From JBCCXL01 sp039191605 (GTDB lineage Bacteria > Acidobacteriota > Thermoanaerobaculia > Multivoradales > JAHZIX01), in contig JBCCXL010000011.1 in NCBI GenBank assembly GCA_039191605.1, positions 124,001 to 188,000 on the forward strand: a stretch of 64,000 bases of DNA. The letters run 5' to 3'. The notes beneath the pieces were generated by a model that was not told where the DNA came from, searched no databases, and was given only the letters and a program-made list of their open reading frames with translations. Below are positions 35,099 to 43,912 of this stretch, one piece after another. Numbering within the stretch: position 1 is the stretch's first letter; every line of letters starts with the position of its first letter. The position numbers and the translations under genes were made by a program.

Positions 35099-35236
35099 CG
35101 ATAGGCGACGTCAAGGCGGCCCTAGGGAAATTCTTGGGATCACCTGGCAAGGGACTAAGTGCTACACGTAGAGTCTTTAAGATGCCCGTGGACGACCAAG
35201 AAGTCGTATCTTGCGTGGCTAAACAGCATTAAGTAC

Positions 35237-35256
35237 ACTACACAGGACAGTTCACT
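35237..35256. promoter_or_regulatory. TetR operator-like site 2 (tetR side)
   Basis: ACTACACAGGACAGTTCACT, directly abutting a plus-strand TATAAT (35256-35261) that lies 28 bp before the TetR start codon. It is similar to site 1 but less symmetric. Both sites touch the -10 box of their promoter, so one repressor could shut both directions. Confidence 0.5.
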
Positions 35257-35289
35257 ATAATCGCTTTCCTAGAGAAATGAGGTTGGGAG

Positions 35290-35910
35290 ATGAGCTCCAT
35301 CAGCGCAACAAGGGCCCCAAGAAGAAGCCCAAAACGAGATGCCGTCATCGAGGCCGCGACGGAAGAGTTCCTCGCCCACGGGTTCGCAGGAACCAGCATG
35401 GACCGCATCGCTCAGGCGGCGAACGTCTCCAAACGGACGGTCTACAACCACTTCCCCAGCAAAGACGAGCTATTTCAGGCGATCGTCGAGGAGATCCTTC
35501 GGCGATCCGATGAGATGCCTTTCCATACCTACTCCCCAGAAAGGGCGCTCGAAGACCAGCTGCTGGAGATTGGCAATACCTTCGCCGACACGATCACGGA
35601 TCGGGATTTCATGAAGCTGGCGAAGGTCGTGACCGCTTGCTTCATCCAGCTCCCCGAGTGGGGGCAGACCACGATGAGCGCCTATGCCCGCCTGAGAAAA
35701 AGCATGCTTGCCTTCTTCAAGGCCGGAAAGCGAGACGGGCGCCTGAAGATTGGAGACCCCGAGCGGGCGGCAACCCAATTCTGTGGCTTGATCAAAGAGG
35801 CCGTGTTCTGGCCCGAGGTGATGGCCGGGCAGCAGCCTGCAACCTCCCGGGAAAGAAGAATAGCCGTCGAAGACGCGGTCGCGATCTTCCTCAGCTATTA
35901 CGCCACCTAA
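35290..35910 (+). CDS. TetR/AcrR-family transcriptional regulator
   Basis: A 206-residue regulator. The DNA-binding domain is at about 14-60 (RDAVIEAATEEFLAHGFAGT, then AANVSKRTVYNHFPSKDEL), followed by an AefR-like C-terminal domain (FMKLAKVVTACFIQLPEWG). It is divergent from the alcohol/aldehyde dehydrogenase group, with operator-like sites at both promoters, so it probably represses the group and itself until an aldehyde or related ligand binds. Confidence 0.92.
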   Translation: MSSISATRAPRRSPKRDAVIEAATEEFLAHGFAGTSMDRIAQAANVSKRTVYNHFPSKDELFQAIVEEILRRSDEMPFHTYSPERALEDQLLEIGNTFADTITDRDFMKLAKVVTACFIQLPEWGQTTMSAYARLRKSMLAFFKAGKRDGRLKIGDPERAATQFCGLIKEAVFWPEVMAGQQPATSRERRIAVEDAVAIFLSYYAT

Positions 35911-35974
35911 GCCCGCCCCACTCCCCCGCTTTCAAGCCCTCGGAATCCACACATGTCCAAACCAACCGCGATTC

Positions 35975-36937
35975 ATGGCGGCAATGGCTAAGCCCAAAAG
36001 AGCATTGGTGCTCAGCGGCGGCGGTGGCCGAGGCGCCTACCAGGCAGGCGTTTGGCGCTTTCTTGAAGAGGTGGGCTGGCTACCCGATGTAGTGACCGGC
36101 ACCTCTGTCGGGTCCCTCAACGCGGCTCTGATCGGGATGGGCTGGGACGGCCGACAGCTCGAAGACTTCTGGAAGAGAATCGAGCGAAAGAGCGTCTACC
36201 GCTCCTCCCTCTGGCAACAGCTTCTCGCTTCTTGGCGACTGCGCAGGCCGGGCCGGTCTCCAGCCGGGCTACTGGACCCCACGCCCCTTCGCCGGCTCCT
36301 TGAAGAGGTGATCGATCTAGAGAGTCTGCGGAGGAGCCAGATCGAAGTCATTACGACGGCGGTCCACGTAGCAACGGCGCGTCTGCGCTACTTTGATAGC
36401 TCCCAGATCGGCATCGACCATCTGATGGCTTCCTGCGCTATCCCCGTCGTCTTCCCCTGGCAGCTGATCGACGGCGAGCCGCATTGGGACGGGGGTTTGA
36501 TGGCCAATACTCCCGTCGGCCCCGCACTCCGAAGTGGGGCCGTGGAAGTTGTCGCGGTTCTTCTCGCTCCACTGGCTGGCACCGCCTCGAAGCTGCCTCG
36601 GACTCGGCTCCAGGCTCTTGAATGGGCGATCGAAATCTCGACTCTCGGCTCAGCGGCAACGGCCGTCGAGCCCTTTATCGGATCCCCCAAGAACCCGCCC
36701 CTCAAGCACCAGAGCCGAGAGCAGATCCACGAGCTCGAAGGGAGGCGGCTAGCCGTCGTGGCGCCGCGAGAGCTACTGGGGTTTCACTCGGTCCTCGGCT
36801 TTGACGGCACCAAGGCTCAGCAGCTAACCCAGATGGGCTACCGCGACGCCCAAGCGCAGCTTTCCAGCTTTTTCGACGGAACCGAACCAGCCAAACCCAA
36901 TAGGCTGACTCATTCGACACGGCCCGACGCTGGCTAG
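35975..36937 (+). CDS. patatin-like phospholipase
   Basis: A 320-residue lipid acyl hydrolase. The oxyanion glycine-rich loop GGGGRGAYQAG is at about 16-26, the nucleophile Ser in GTSVGS at about 46-51, and the catalytic Asp in WDGGLMANTP. No signal peptide is seen, so it is probably cytosolic or secreted by a non-Sec route. ATG 35975 or ATG 35984 (three codons later) could be used. Residues 240-280 are variable. The gene follows tetR by 65 bp on the same strand. Confidence 0.92.
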   Translation: MAAMAKPKRALVLSGGGGRGAYQAGVWRFLEEVGWLPDVVTGTSVGSLNAALIGMGWDGRQLEDFWKRIERKSVYRSSLWQQLLASWRLRRPGRSPAGLLDPTPLRRLLEEVIDLESLRRSQIEVITTAVHVATARLRYFDSSQIGIDHLMASCAIPVVFPWQLIDGEPHWDGGLMANTPVGPALRSGAVEVVAVLLAPLAGTASKLPRTRLQALEWAIEISTLGSAATAVEPFIGSPKNPPLKHQSREQIHELEGRRLAVVAPRELLGFHSVLGFDGTKAQQLTQMGYRDAQAQLSSFFDGTEPAKPNRLTHSTRPDAG

Positions 36938-37222
36938 CCTACGTAGGCTCCCTATATTCTGAGTACCCTTCGCGCCCTTAGCCCGTTCAACAGTCCTCGA
37001 ACCTAAAGGTAGAGCGCCACGCTGGAAATCATGCTGGTATCCAGAGCACTCGCGCATCCAGCGCACTGGCTCGACAGGACTGCGTGCAGGCCGAGCCTTC
37101 TCGTACATTGACCCAAGCTAATTCCTACAGGCTACAGCGCTTCGCGACGCTCGACTCTCGCTAGCCCGCTCCCTGGGATGATCTCCCAACTCCCCTATGC
37201 AATTCCGATGGAGGACCCCACC

Positions 37223-37570
37223 ATGTCCCCTCTCCGCGTCTTCCTCGCCTTCTCCACCGTCGTCATCTACGCGATCACGGTGCACGCTGTCGTCATCGCC
37301 GGGATCAACTGGCCCGCGGTCTTCTTCCCGGATCTTCTCCCCCTCGACTGGCGTTCTCAATTCAACGCCGATTTCCTGATCCACCTACTCCTGCTAGCGA
37401 CCTGGATCTGGTGGCGGGAAGGCTCCAATGCCAAGGGTTTTCTCTTCGGCTTCCTGAGCATCTTCCTCGGCGGGATGTTCGGCTTCCCCTACATCCTCAT
37501 CGCCACCTTCAAGGCCGGAGGAGATCCCCGCAAGGTGCTCCTCGGCGTGCACTCTCGGGACTTGGCCTGA
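37223..37570 (+). CDS. small membrane protein
   Basis: A 115-residue protein with three hydrophobic segments (about 3-25, 50-65 and 72-93). It includes LLLLATWIWWREGSNAKGFLFGF and a C-terminal basic tail ending HSRDLA. The Trp-Arg-Glu turn after TM2 resembles small DUF1475-like membrane proteins, but I am not certain of the family. GGAGG precedes ATG 37223 by 8 bp, which decides the start. Confidence 0.7.
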   Translation: MSPLRVFLAFSTVVIYAITVHAVVIAGINWPAVFFPDLLPLDWRSQFNADFLIHLLLLATWIWWREGSNAKGFLFGFLSIFLGGMFGFPYILIATFKAGGDPRKVLLGVHSRDLA

Positions 37571-37654
37571 AGCCCACCCCCTACTCGCGTCGTTTTAGGG
37601 CAGGACGCAGAGCAGATAAAGAAGCGGCGACGGCTAACCGATGCCGGCCGAGAC

Positions 37655-38212
37655 TCAGGGGCGAGTCGAGAAGCCCGAGAGCTGCATCTGACGCTCAAGG
37701 GCCTTCAGGCTGCGGGAGGTGATCTTACTCACGCTGGAGGCCCGGTATCCCATCTTGGTGGCGACCTCAGAGGGCTCGAAACCCTTCTGGTAGCGCAAGC
37801 GGATCAGCTCCCGGTAGCGTTCCGGCAGGCGGGAGATCAGGTTGTTGAGGTCGTGGATGGTCTCCACCCGATGCTGGTGCCCGGCGTTTCCTCCCGCTAG
37901 CCACTCCAGGACCGGCGTATCTACCGCCTCGTGGAGGCGACGGCGGCGCTCCCGCCAGTAGACCAGGCATTTATTGCGCAAGGTTCCAACCAGCCAGGCG
38001 GCCGGATCGCGAATCTCATCCCATTGGTAGACGAGGGCCAGCAGCGCCTGCTGCAGCACGTCCTCGCCATCCTCAAAGGGAATTCGGTACTTCGCCAGGA
38101 CTGCCCGCAGCTGCGGCTGCATGTCGTCCAGAAAGACGTCGAAGTCGTCTACTGGAGAGTCTTGCGTAGTTTCAGCCGATGCGTCGATTTCCGAGGAATA
38201 CGAGAACTGCAT
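37655..38212 (-). CDS. ECF-type RNA polymerase sigma factor, paralogue 1
   Basis: A 185-residue sigma70-family protein with region 2 (QPQLRAVLAKYRIPFEDGED, then LVGTLRNKCLVYWRERRRRL) and region 4 (LPERYRELIRLRYQKGFEPSE and MGYRASSVSKITSRSLKALE). It lacks an obvious anti-sigma partner next door. ATG 38212 is preceded by AGGAAGGAG with 9-bp spacing, so it is preferred over the ATG at 38239. Two related sigma-factor genes lie at 39734 and 40535 on the same strand, sharing the NKC/YWRxRR signature in region 2. Confidence 0.88.
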   Translation of the reverse strand: MQFSYSSEIDASAETTQDSPVDDFDVFLDDMQPQLRAVLAKYRIPFEDGEDVLQQALLALVYQWDEIRDPAAWLVGTLRNKCLVYWRERRRRLHEAVDTPVLEWLAGGNAGHQHRVETIHDLNNLISRLPERYRELIRLRYQKGFEPSEVATKMGYRASSVSKITSRSLKALERQMQLSGFSTRP

Positions 38213-38660
38213 AGCCGGCAACTCCTTCCTGGACACCATCAATCAACAACGCAATCAAGAAGATCTGAGTAGGTTCCTGTTGAGATCGAATCCTGCCCCG
38301 AAGCCAGGTTAGGGAGAAGCGCTCTGCGAAGAGACGCTGCTCAGCAACGGGGACCGAAATGACAAATCTGAGGCTGCTTGAAATCAGCCCGGCAGCGACC
38401 TTGCCCTACTGCGACTGCGCGCTAGATCGAGCTCGACTCCTGACTCGGCAACTGAGGCGCTGAGCGCTCAGCCCCAAACCAGAGGAATCCAGTCTGCGTT
38501 GACAACTACCGCTATTGCATGACTTGGGGCAACGCTTGAGAGCATATTCTTGCCCCTACTCGTTGTCAAACCTGGGTATGCCGAGATCTTAGAAGGTGTT
38601 TAGCCTCTCTCTCACTGCGGCACTGTGATGACTGTACGGTGAATGAGGACCGCAGATCCC
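38213..38660. other. intergenic region upstream of sigma paralogue 1
   Basis: No gene seen. It contains a perfect 10-bp palindrome TGAGCGCTCA (38461-38470) and a plus-strand TTGACA (38499-38504) with no good -10 partner. Confidence 0.4.
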
Positions 38661-39659
38661 TCAAGGACGCCGACCCGGGCCTCGACGGGGCCGCTGGGGC
38701 CGGGCCCGACGCTCGACGAAGCTGGAGTGAGGGGTTCCGCGATAACAGCGAGGGATCACCGGCCATTCGGCGGTGAGGAAATAGGCGTAGGTCCCCTGGG
38801 GAAATTCTGGCGTCACGGTCCAGCGCCCGTTGCAGCGGTCCAGATCTCCAGCATCCTCCACGTACTCGTAGTCTCGAACGAAGGTTCCGTCATAGGTGCC
38901 CCCCGGCTGCCCTGCCGCCGTTGGCCGAGATCCGCCGCGCAGCCGGAAGCTGCTTCCCAACTGCTGAATCGAGGATTCCTGACCCTCGGGATCCAAATAG
39001 CCGTAGAGGGCATAAACCGGGAATCCGTCGGCGGCCCACCCCACCAGCGGCGAATGCTGCTGCGAGGAGACTCCAAGGGAGCGAAGAAAGGCCTTCGGAA
39101 GACCGTGGTAGTGATAAGCCCCGGAAGGCTGCACGTGGGCGTAGTTTTCGTCGATCCCCAAGGGGACCGCGCCGGCGAGCGCCTCGTATTGCCAACCGGA
39201 GCTGCGATCTCCGCGCCAGAACTCCGCCGCTCCCGGGTCAAAGGGAACGCCGTTCAAGGCGACTCCCCAGTTGTGGGTCCCTAGCTCGGTGAGAGTCTCC
39301 GCCTGTTTCGGAGCTGCCGGAACCCGCAGCTCATAGCGCTGTGCGGAAATGGAATGTGGATTCCCAGAGTTGGGGAAAGCCCCCACCAGATGATCCGGAA
39401 TGCCGTTGGCGCGAATCACCCGCGCGGCCCCCTCCACGGTGATCGTCACCCGGCTCTCCCCCGGCGCCCGACGCTCGGCGCTCTCGAGCTCCAGCTGGCC
39501 GCTCTGCTTCACCGTATGGACCCGGCGAGGCCCAGGCTGCGCCAGGGCTAGCTCGGCAAAGAACATCAGGCAGAGAGCCGCCCACATCCACTGCATAAAT
39601 AGAGGCGAGTTCCCTCGCCGATCTCGGCCTCCTACAGTCTGCAAATCGCTATAGGACAT
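38661..39659 (-). CDS. secreted YHYH-domain protein
   Basis: A 332-residue exported protein. The start is ATG 39659, preceded by GGAGGAAG; the n-region (MSYSDLQTVGGRDRRGNSPL) is long and basic and is followed by the hydrophobic WMWAALCLMFFAELALA. The body contains the defining motif GAYHYHGLP, GTHNWGVALNGVPFDPGAAEFW and VGWAADGFPVYALYGY, with CNGRWTVTPEFP and YFLTAEWPVIPRC near the end. The YHYH domain is of uncertain function, probably metal-binding. The Arg/Pro-rich C-terminus (RRARPQRPRRGPGRRP) is unusual. It lies between sigma paralogues 1 and 2. Confidence 0.85.
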   Translation of the reverse strand: MSYSDLQTVGGRDRRGNSPLFMQWMWAALCLMFFAELALAQPGPRRVHTVKQSGQLELESAERRAPGESRVTITVEGAARVIRANGIPDHLVGAFPNSGNPHSISAQRYELRVPAAPKQAETLTELGTHNWGVALNGVPFDPGAAEFWRGDRSSGWQYEALAGAVPLGIDENYAHVQPSGAYHYHGLPKAFLRSLGVSSQQHSPLVGWAADGFPVYALYGYLDPEGQESSIQQLGSSFRLRGGSRPTAAGQPGGTYDGTFVRDYEYVEDAGDLDRCNGRWTVTPEFPQGTYAYFLTAEWPVIPRCYRGTPHSSFVERRARPQRPRRGPGRRP

Positions 39660-39733
39660 TCCGAGCTTCCTCCAATCAGGGTTCCCCAAATCGAGTCCCC
39701 TCCCCACACCCAGAGCGCCCATGGGATCTAGCG

Positions 39734-40300
39734 CTAATTCGGTGCCGCCGACGAGGTCTCATCGTAGAGCAGTCCAGACTCCACCAATCGACGACCGAGA
39801 GCGGCAAAGCAGCGCTCTACAGGGCCTGGGGCGGCGGTGATGGGGTCGAGATCCTCCGCCAGCGGGAAGAGCACCGTCTCCTGAGGAGGTAGCCCGTCTT
39901 CCGAGGCGAGACCGTAGCGACGCCGGAAGAGGTCGCGACAGCGCAGCGGAAGCTCATCCAACACCTCATCCAGCTGGAGATGGAAGCTCTTCCGGGCCCT
40001 AGGCTGATCTTCTACGCTGGCCAAGGCTCGAAACAGGGCCGCATCGAGATTCGAGTAGAGCTGACGGCGACGCTCTCGCCAATAGGAGACGCATTGGCGC
40101 CGCAGGGTTCGCAGAATCCACTTGCGCGGCGACTCGATTCGGTCACGCTTATAGATGAAGGTCAAGAAGACATCCTGAAGGATCTCTTCCGCCTTGGCCG
40201 GTGGCAGGCTGAATCTGCTGAGGACGCGCTGGAGCTGCGGCTGAATTTCGCCTAGCAGCTCTTCCAGGCTGTCGGGACTCTGGTGGGGGCTCACTGTCAC
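39734..40300 (-). CDS. ECF-type sigma-factor-like protein, paralogue 2, altered region 4
   Basis: A 188-residue protein if GTG 40300 is the start; a GTG at 40459 is possible, but the intervening codons look non-coding. Region 2 is well conserved with paralogues 1 and 3 (QPQLQRVLSRFSLPPAKAEE, then RTLRRQCVSYWRERRRQL). Region 4 starts normally (LDELPLRCRDLFRRRYGL), but the following HTH is replaced by ASEDGLPPQETVLFPLAEDLDP, which does not look like a -35-binding helix-turn-helix. It may act as a modified sigma or as an RNA-polymerase-binding competitor. Confidence 0.8.
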   Translation of the reverse strand: MTVSPHQSPDSLEELLGEIQPQLQRVLSRFSLPPAKAEEILQDVFLTFIYKRDRIESPRKWILRTLRRQCVSYWRERRRQLYSNLDAALFRALASVEDQPRARKSFHLQLDEVLDELPLRCRDLFRRRYGLASEDGLPPQETVLFPLAEDLDPITAAPGPVERCFAALGRRLVESGLLYDETSSAAPN

Positions 40301-40534
40301 GCGGCTACCGTAGGAAAGTATTCGATGCGATAGTGAACCTATCACGACGACCGCATGAATCTCGCCCGGGGGGCAGCCCCCGATGACCCGTAAGGCATTC
40401 CTGGAAGCTTCTCGCTCCGCGGGCTCCGCGGGCTCCGTGGAGCCCCACTGCGATGGCACCGCTCATCGGACGCCCATCGCGGCGCTTTTTTCCGCCATCT
40501 TCCGCAGCTCCTTCGGCGTACCCTAGTTCCAGGC

Positions 40535-41125
40535 TCATTCTTCCTCCGCGGCGGCATCGCCGGCCGCCTCCCGGCGCTGAGTCCTTAGGGCTTCCGCCTG
40601 GCGCAGAGCCATCGGATGACCTGCTACCAGCAGCTGCTTGGTCAGAGCCGCCAGGCAGCGATTCGTAATCTTGCGAATGCTGGAGCGCTGATAGCCGAGA
40701 GCGTCTGCCACTTCCCGCGGCTTCATTCCCAACACGTAGCGCAGGTGCAGGGCCTTCTGGCAGCGCCCCGGGAGCTTCGCGAGGGCGCGCTCTAAATCCC
40801 GCGACATCTCTCTGCGTTCCTGGGTCAAATGCCCCGGCTGCGCCGCCAGCTCGAGGATGCTGGCATCCACCGTATCGTAGAGCTGGGAGCGTCGACTGCG
40901 CCAATACATGATGCAGCGATTCTTCAGCGTCGCCAGCAGCCAGGGCTCGGGCTTCTCGATCTGCTCCTGCTTACGCAGCATCGTGAGCACCGTCTGCTGC
41001 AGAATGTCGTCAGAATCCTGCGCCGGAATCCGGTAGCGATAGAGGATGCGCTTCATCCTGGGCTCGAGCTTCTCGAGAAGCTCGGCGATTGTGGACGCGG
41101 AGGTGGCGCTGGGCGAAGAATCCAA
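40535..41125 (-). CDS. ECF-type RNA polymerase sigma factor, paralogue 3
   Basis: A 196-residue sigma factor with region 2 (EPRMKRILYRYRIPAQDSDD, then LATLKNRCIMYWRSRRSQL) and an intact region 4 (LPGRCQKALHLRYVLGMKPRE and LGYQRSSIRKITNRCLAAL). The TTG start at 41125 is supported by AAAGGA 6 bp upstream. An Ala/Glu-rich tail ends the protein. It is closest to paralogue 1 in region 4 (GYxxSSxxKITxR). Confidence 0.88.
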   Translation of the reverse strand: MDSSPSATSASTIAELLEKLEPRMKRILYRYRIPAQDSDDILQQTVLTMLRKQEQIEKPEPWLLATLKNRCIMYWRSRRSQLYDTVDASILELAAQPGHLTQERREMSRDLERALAKLPGRCQKALHLRYVLGMKPREVADALGYQRSSIRKITNRCLAALTKQLLVAGHPMALRQAEALRTQRREAAGDAAAEEE

Positions 41126-41267
41126 GCTGAATCCTTTGACGAGACGAGGCGACAGCGGGCGGCGGGAAAGCGAGCAAAGGTCGAGGAGCAGGACAGAGCC
41201 TACACGGAGGGACGAACGCCCGGTCCCCAGGAGGGGACTTCGGCGTACCTTGGCTGAGAGGGGAAAA

Positions 41268-41900
41268 TCAGCGGAAAGGCCCGTCTGGGCGACTCTCCAA
41301 CATGCCGTAGAAGAGTGAAGAGAGGGCGTTGAATGTAGAGTCAGCGGCGGCTTCTCGGCGGGTTTCGACGCCCGCCGTCAGCGAGCTCAGCATTCCACCT
41401 TCTCGCCTCGTGCCGGGTACAGCGAGAATTCCGTCGACTCCCTCGGAGCCGTTCAACAGGCGCTCCGGAAGCTGAATCGCGGAGCTCCCCCCCACCGCCT
41501 CGCCCACCGAGCTGAGCACCACCGACCAGCTGCGCACGAAGTGTTGGGGATTGCCGTCGATCTCCACTACTTCCAATCCTTCTTCGCAAGCGACATAGAA
41601 GGAGTAGGTCTCCCCCAGCTCTTCCTTGAGCGCTCTCGCCCGGTGCAGGGCTCGCTGTACGGTGTGCTCCGCGGTCATCGGCAGCACTTCTAGCTCGTCG
41701 CTGTGATCCCGGGGAACCACCGCCAGGGGCACCGCCGGGGATACCCGGTGGCGGAGAAAGCGCAAGAAGCCATGGCGAACGCCGAGCAGCTTGTCGGGCA
41801 GCACGGTAGCGGCCGCTACCTCCAGGCCCGGATGCTCCCGTTCAGCCACCACTCGCTGCGTTTGTAGGGCGAGCCAGAAGTCTCTAGGATGTGTCGTCAT
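41268..41900 (-). CDS. DUF84-like (inosine/xanthosine triphosphatase-like) protein
   Basis: A 210-residue protein. The pattern AATVLPDKLLGVRHGFLRFL corresponds to the NPVK..AV..AF motif of DUF84 (YjjX-type non-canonical NTP pyrophosphatases). EHTVQRALHRARAL matches the conserved ET..GA..RA helix, CEEGLEVV matches G.EGG.E, and VVLSSVGEAVGGSSAIQLP occupies the final sheet. The catalytic lysine context is not perfect, so activity is unsure. Its ATG shares bases with the divergent methyltransferase start (CATG at 41898-41901). Confidence 0.6.
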   Translation of the reverse strand: MTTHPRDFWLALQTQRVVAEREHPGLEVAAATVLPDKLLGVRHGFLRFLRHRVSPAVPLAVVPRDHSDELEVLPMTAEHTVQRALHRARALKEELGETYSFYVACEEGLEVVEIDGNPQHFVRSWSVVLSSVGEAVGGSSAIQLPERLLNGSEGVDGILAVPGTRREGGMLSSLTAGVETRREAAADSTFNALSSLFYGMLESRPDGPFR

Positions 41901-42708
41901 GCGGATTCAAAGTCCCAGGAATGAGGCCCTTAAGGATATTCGCCGACTCCGGCGATGTAAAGGTGATCACGCCCTGTTGGAGGGGCCCCACCTCGCGCGG
42001 GAGCTGCTCTCTACGTCGTTGTCGGTGCGACGGATTTTGGTCTCGCCGCAGTGGAAGGATAGCGAGGAAGGGCGCCACCTGCTACCCGCATTGAGAACCC
42101 GTTTGGAGGACTCCAAGGCTCCCCAGCGACGCATCCTGGAGGTAGAGGCCAAGATCCTGGCCTCGCTGATGGACGCCGACTCACCGAAAGGAGTGCTGAT
42201 CGAGGCGAACCTCCCCCGAGGGGACCTCGCTACCCTGCCTCTGCAGGAGCTCGGGATCTACTTTCTCCTCGACGGCGTGCAGGATCCGGGCAACGTCGGC
42301 GCCATCGCTCGGGTCGCGGAGTCGGTGGGCGCCGCCGCCATCGCCCTGGCTCCGGGATGCGCCGACCCGAACCACTCGCGGGCGCTGCGGGCCTCCGCCG
42401 GATCCCTGCTCCGCATCCCCGTCGCTCCACGCACCCCACCGCAGGCCGTGGCCCGACATCTCGCCCCCCTTGCGCCGCGGTGGGTAGCTCTCGCCACCCG
42501 CGGCGGAAGACCGCTGTGGGAATGCCCCCTCGACGACGCTCTCGTGCTGCTGGTGGGAGCCGAAGGACGAGGCTTGTCCCCCGAGGCCCAGGCCCTCGCT
42601 ACGGTGCAGCTCACTATTCCCCTGGCCTCGCCGGTGGAATCCCTCAACGCCGCCGTGGCGGCGGCGGTGGTGGCCTTCGAGGCCGCCCGGCAGCGCCAAG
42701 CCCAGTAG
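41899..42708 (+). CDS. TrmH/SpoU-family RNA 2'-O-methyltransferase
   Basis: A 269-residue SPOUT methyltransferase that methylates ribose 2'-OH in rRNA or tRNA using SAM. An N-terminal substrate-binding domain (ALKDIRRLRRCKGDHALLEG, then LEVEAKILASLMDADSPKGV) is followed by motif 1 LLDGVQDPGNVGAIARVAES, motif 2 LLVGAEGRGLS and motif 3 IPLASPVESLNAAVAAAV, which make the knot. The start at 41899 overlaps the DUF84-like start on the opposite strand. The length and RRLRRCKGDHALLEG opening resemble rRNA methyltransferases of the RlmB/TsnR type. Confidence 0.92.
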   Translation: MRIQSPRNEALKDIRRLRRCKGDHALLEGPHLARELLSTSLSVRRILVSPQWKDSEEGRHLLPALRTRLEDSKAPQRRILEVEAKILASLMDADSPKGVLIEANLPRGDLATLPLQELGIYFLLDGVQDPGNVGAIARVAESVGAAAIALAPGCADPNHSRALRASAGSLLRIPVAPRTPPQAVARHLAPLAPRWVALATRGGRPLWECPLDDALVLLVGAEGRGLSPEAQALATVQLTIPLASPVESLNAAVAAAVVAFEAARQRQAQ

Positions 42709-42928
42709 GTCCAGCCCCGCTAACGCCAGGCCCAACAACCCCTCGAAGCAGGCGATCAATAGAGGGGCCGTGGAGTCGAAGAGCGTGGGGCCGGGATCCG
42801 CAGCCGAGACCCAAAGAAAAACCGCCCCGGGAAGCAGCTCCCGAGGCGGTGATTCCAGTCGCGGCGTCTCAGGCCCCGACAGATCTCAGGCCTCGACGGA
42901 CCTGATCGTCGACCGGCTTGCCGCCGAC

Positions 42929-43912
42929 TTACTCTCCCTTCGCCTCCCGGACCGCCTCAACGAGGGGCGGCAGGATCTCGTGCAGATCTCCCACTACGCC
43001 GTAGTCCGAGACGGTGAAGATCGGAGCGTTGGGGTCCTTGTTGATGGCGACGACGGTGGTGGCGCCCTTCATCCCGACGAGGTGCTGAATCGCGCCGGAG
43101 ATGCCGATGGCGATGTAGAGCTTGGGAGCGACCGTCTGTCCGCTGGAGCCGATCTGGCGATCCCGCGGCAGCCAGCCGGCGTCGATCACCGGGCGAGACG
43201 CACCGATATCGGCGCCGAGGATCTGCGCCAGCTGCTGGGAAGCCTCCAGCTTGTCTTCCCCGCCGACACCGCGGCCCACGGCGACGATGACATCGGCCTT
43301 GCTGAGGTCGATGGTGTCCCCGCCGATGGCCTCCACGCCGAGGATCTCTCGGCTGGTGCTCGGAGCGTCGAAGGCCAGCGATTCGACAGCAGCCTGGCCA
43401 GGCTGGGCTTCGTCGGCGGAGAAGGCACCGGACTGCACCGAGAGCAGCACCGTTCCCTCTCCCTTGACCCGCACCGTGGCCACCAGCTTGCCGCCGAGCA
43501 CCGGGCGCTGGAAGTTCAGCTCCCCGCCCTCGCCGTCCACCAGGGCCGTGACCTCCGGCAGCAATCCGGCGTCGAGGGCCTGGGCGAGGCGGGGGAAGTA
43601 GTCCACGCTCTGGTAGGTGTGGGGGAAAACGACGAAGTCCGGAGTCGCCGCCGCGAGGGTGGCCTCCAATACCTCGACATAAGCATCGGGGGTGTATTCC
43701 CCGAGACCCTCATGGTCCGCCACGTGCACCGTGGTGAGACCGAAGCCGGCGACTTCCTTCGCCAGCTCCTGAATACCGGAGCCGAGAAGAATCGCCTCCA
43801 CCGAAGCGTCCACCTTGGCCGCCAGCTGCTGGCCGGCGGCGATGGCTTCCCGAGACATGCGGTGCAGCTTGCCTTCGCGCTGCTGCAAGACGACGATGAC
43901 TTTTTTCGACAT
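42929..43912 (-). CDS. etfA: electron transfer flavoprotein, alpha subunit
   Basis: A 327-residue FAD-binding subunit. The C-terminal FAD domain has GASRPVIDAGWLPRDRQIG, GQTVAPKLYIAIGISGAIQH and AINKDPNAPIF; the N-terminal domain is ETF-type. The ATG 43912 overlaps the etfB TGA as TGATG, so the subunits are coupled. ETF carries electrons from acyl-CoA and other dehydrogenases to the quinone pool; the bacterium is likely capable of beta-oxidation. Confidence 0.95.
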   Translation of the reverse strand: MSKKVIVVLQQREGKLHRMSREAIAAGQQLAAKVDASVEAILLGSGIQELAKEVAGFGLTTVHVADHEGLGEYTPDAYVEVLEATLAAATPDFVVFPHTYQSVDYFPRLAQALDAGLLPEVTALVDGEGGELNFQRPVLGGKLVATVRVKGEGTVLLSVQSGAFSADEAQPGQAAVESLAFDAPSTSREILGVEAIGGDTIDLSKADVIVAVGRGVGGEDKLEASQQLAQILGADIGASRPVIDAGWLPRDRQIGSSGQTVAPKLYIAIGISGAIQHLVGMKGATTVVAINKDPNAPIFTVSDYGVVGDLHEILPPLVEAVREAKGE

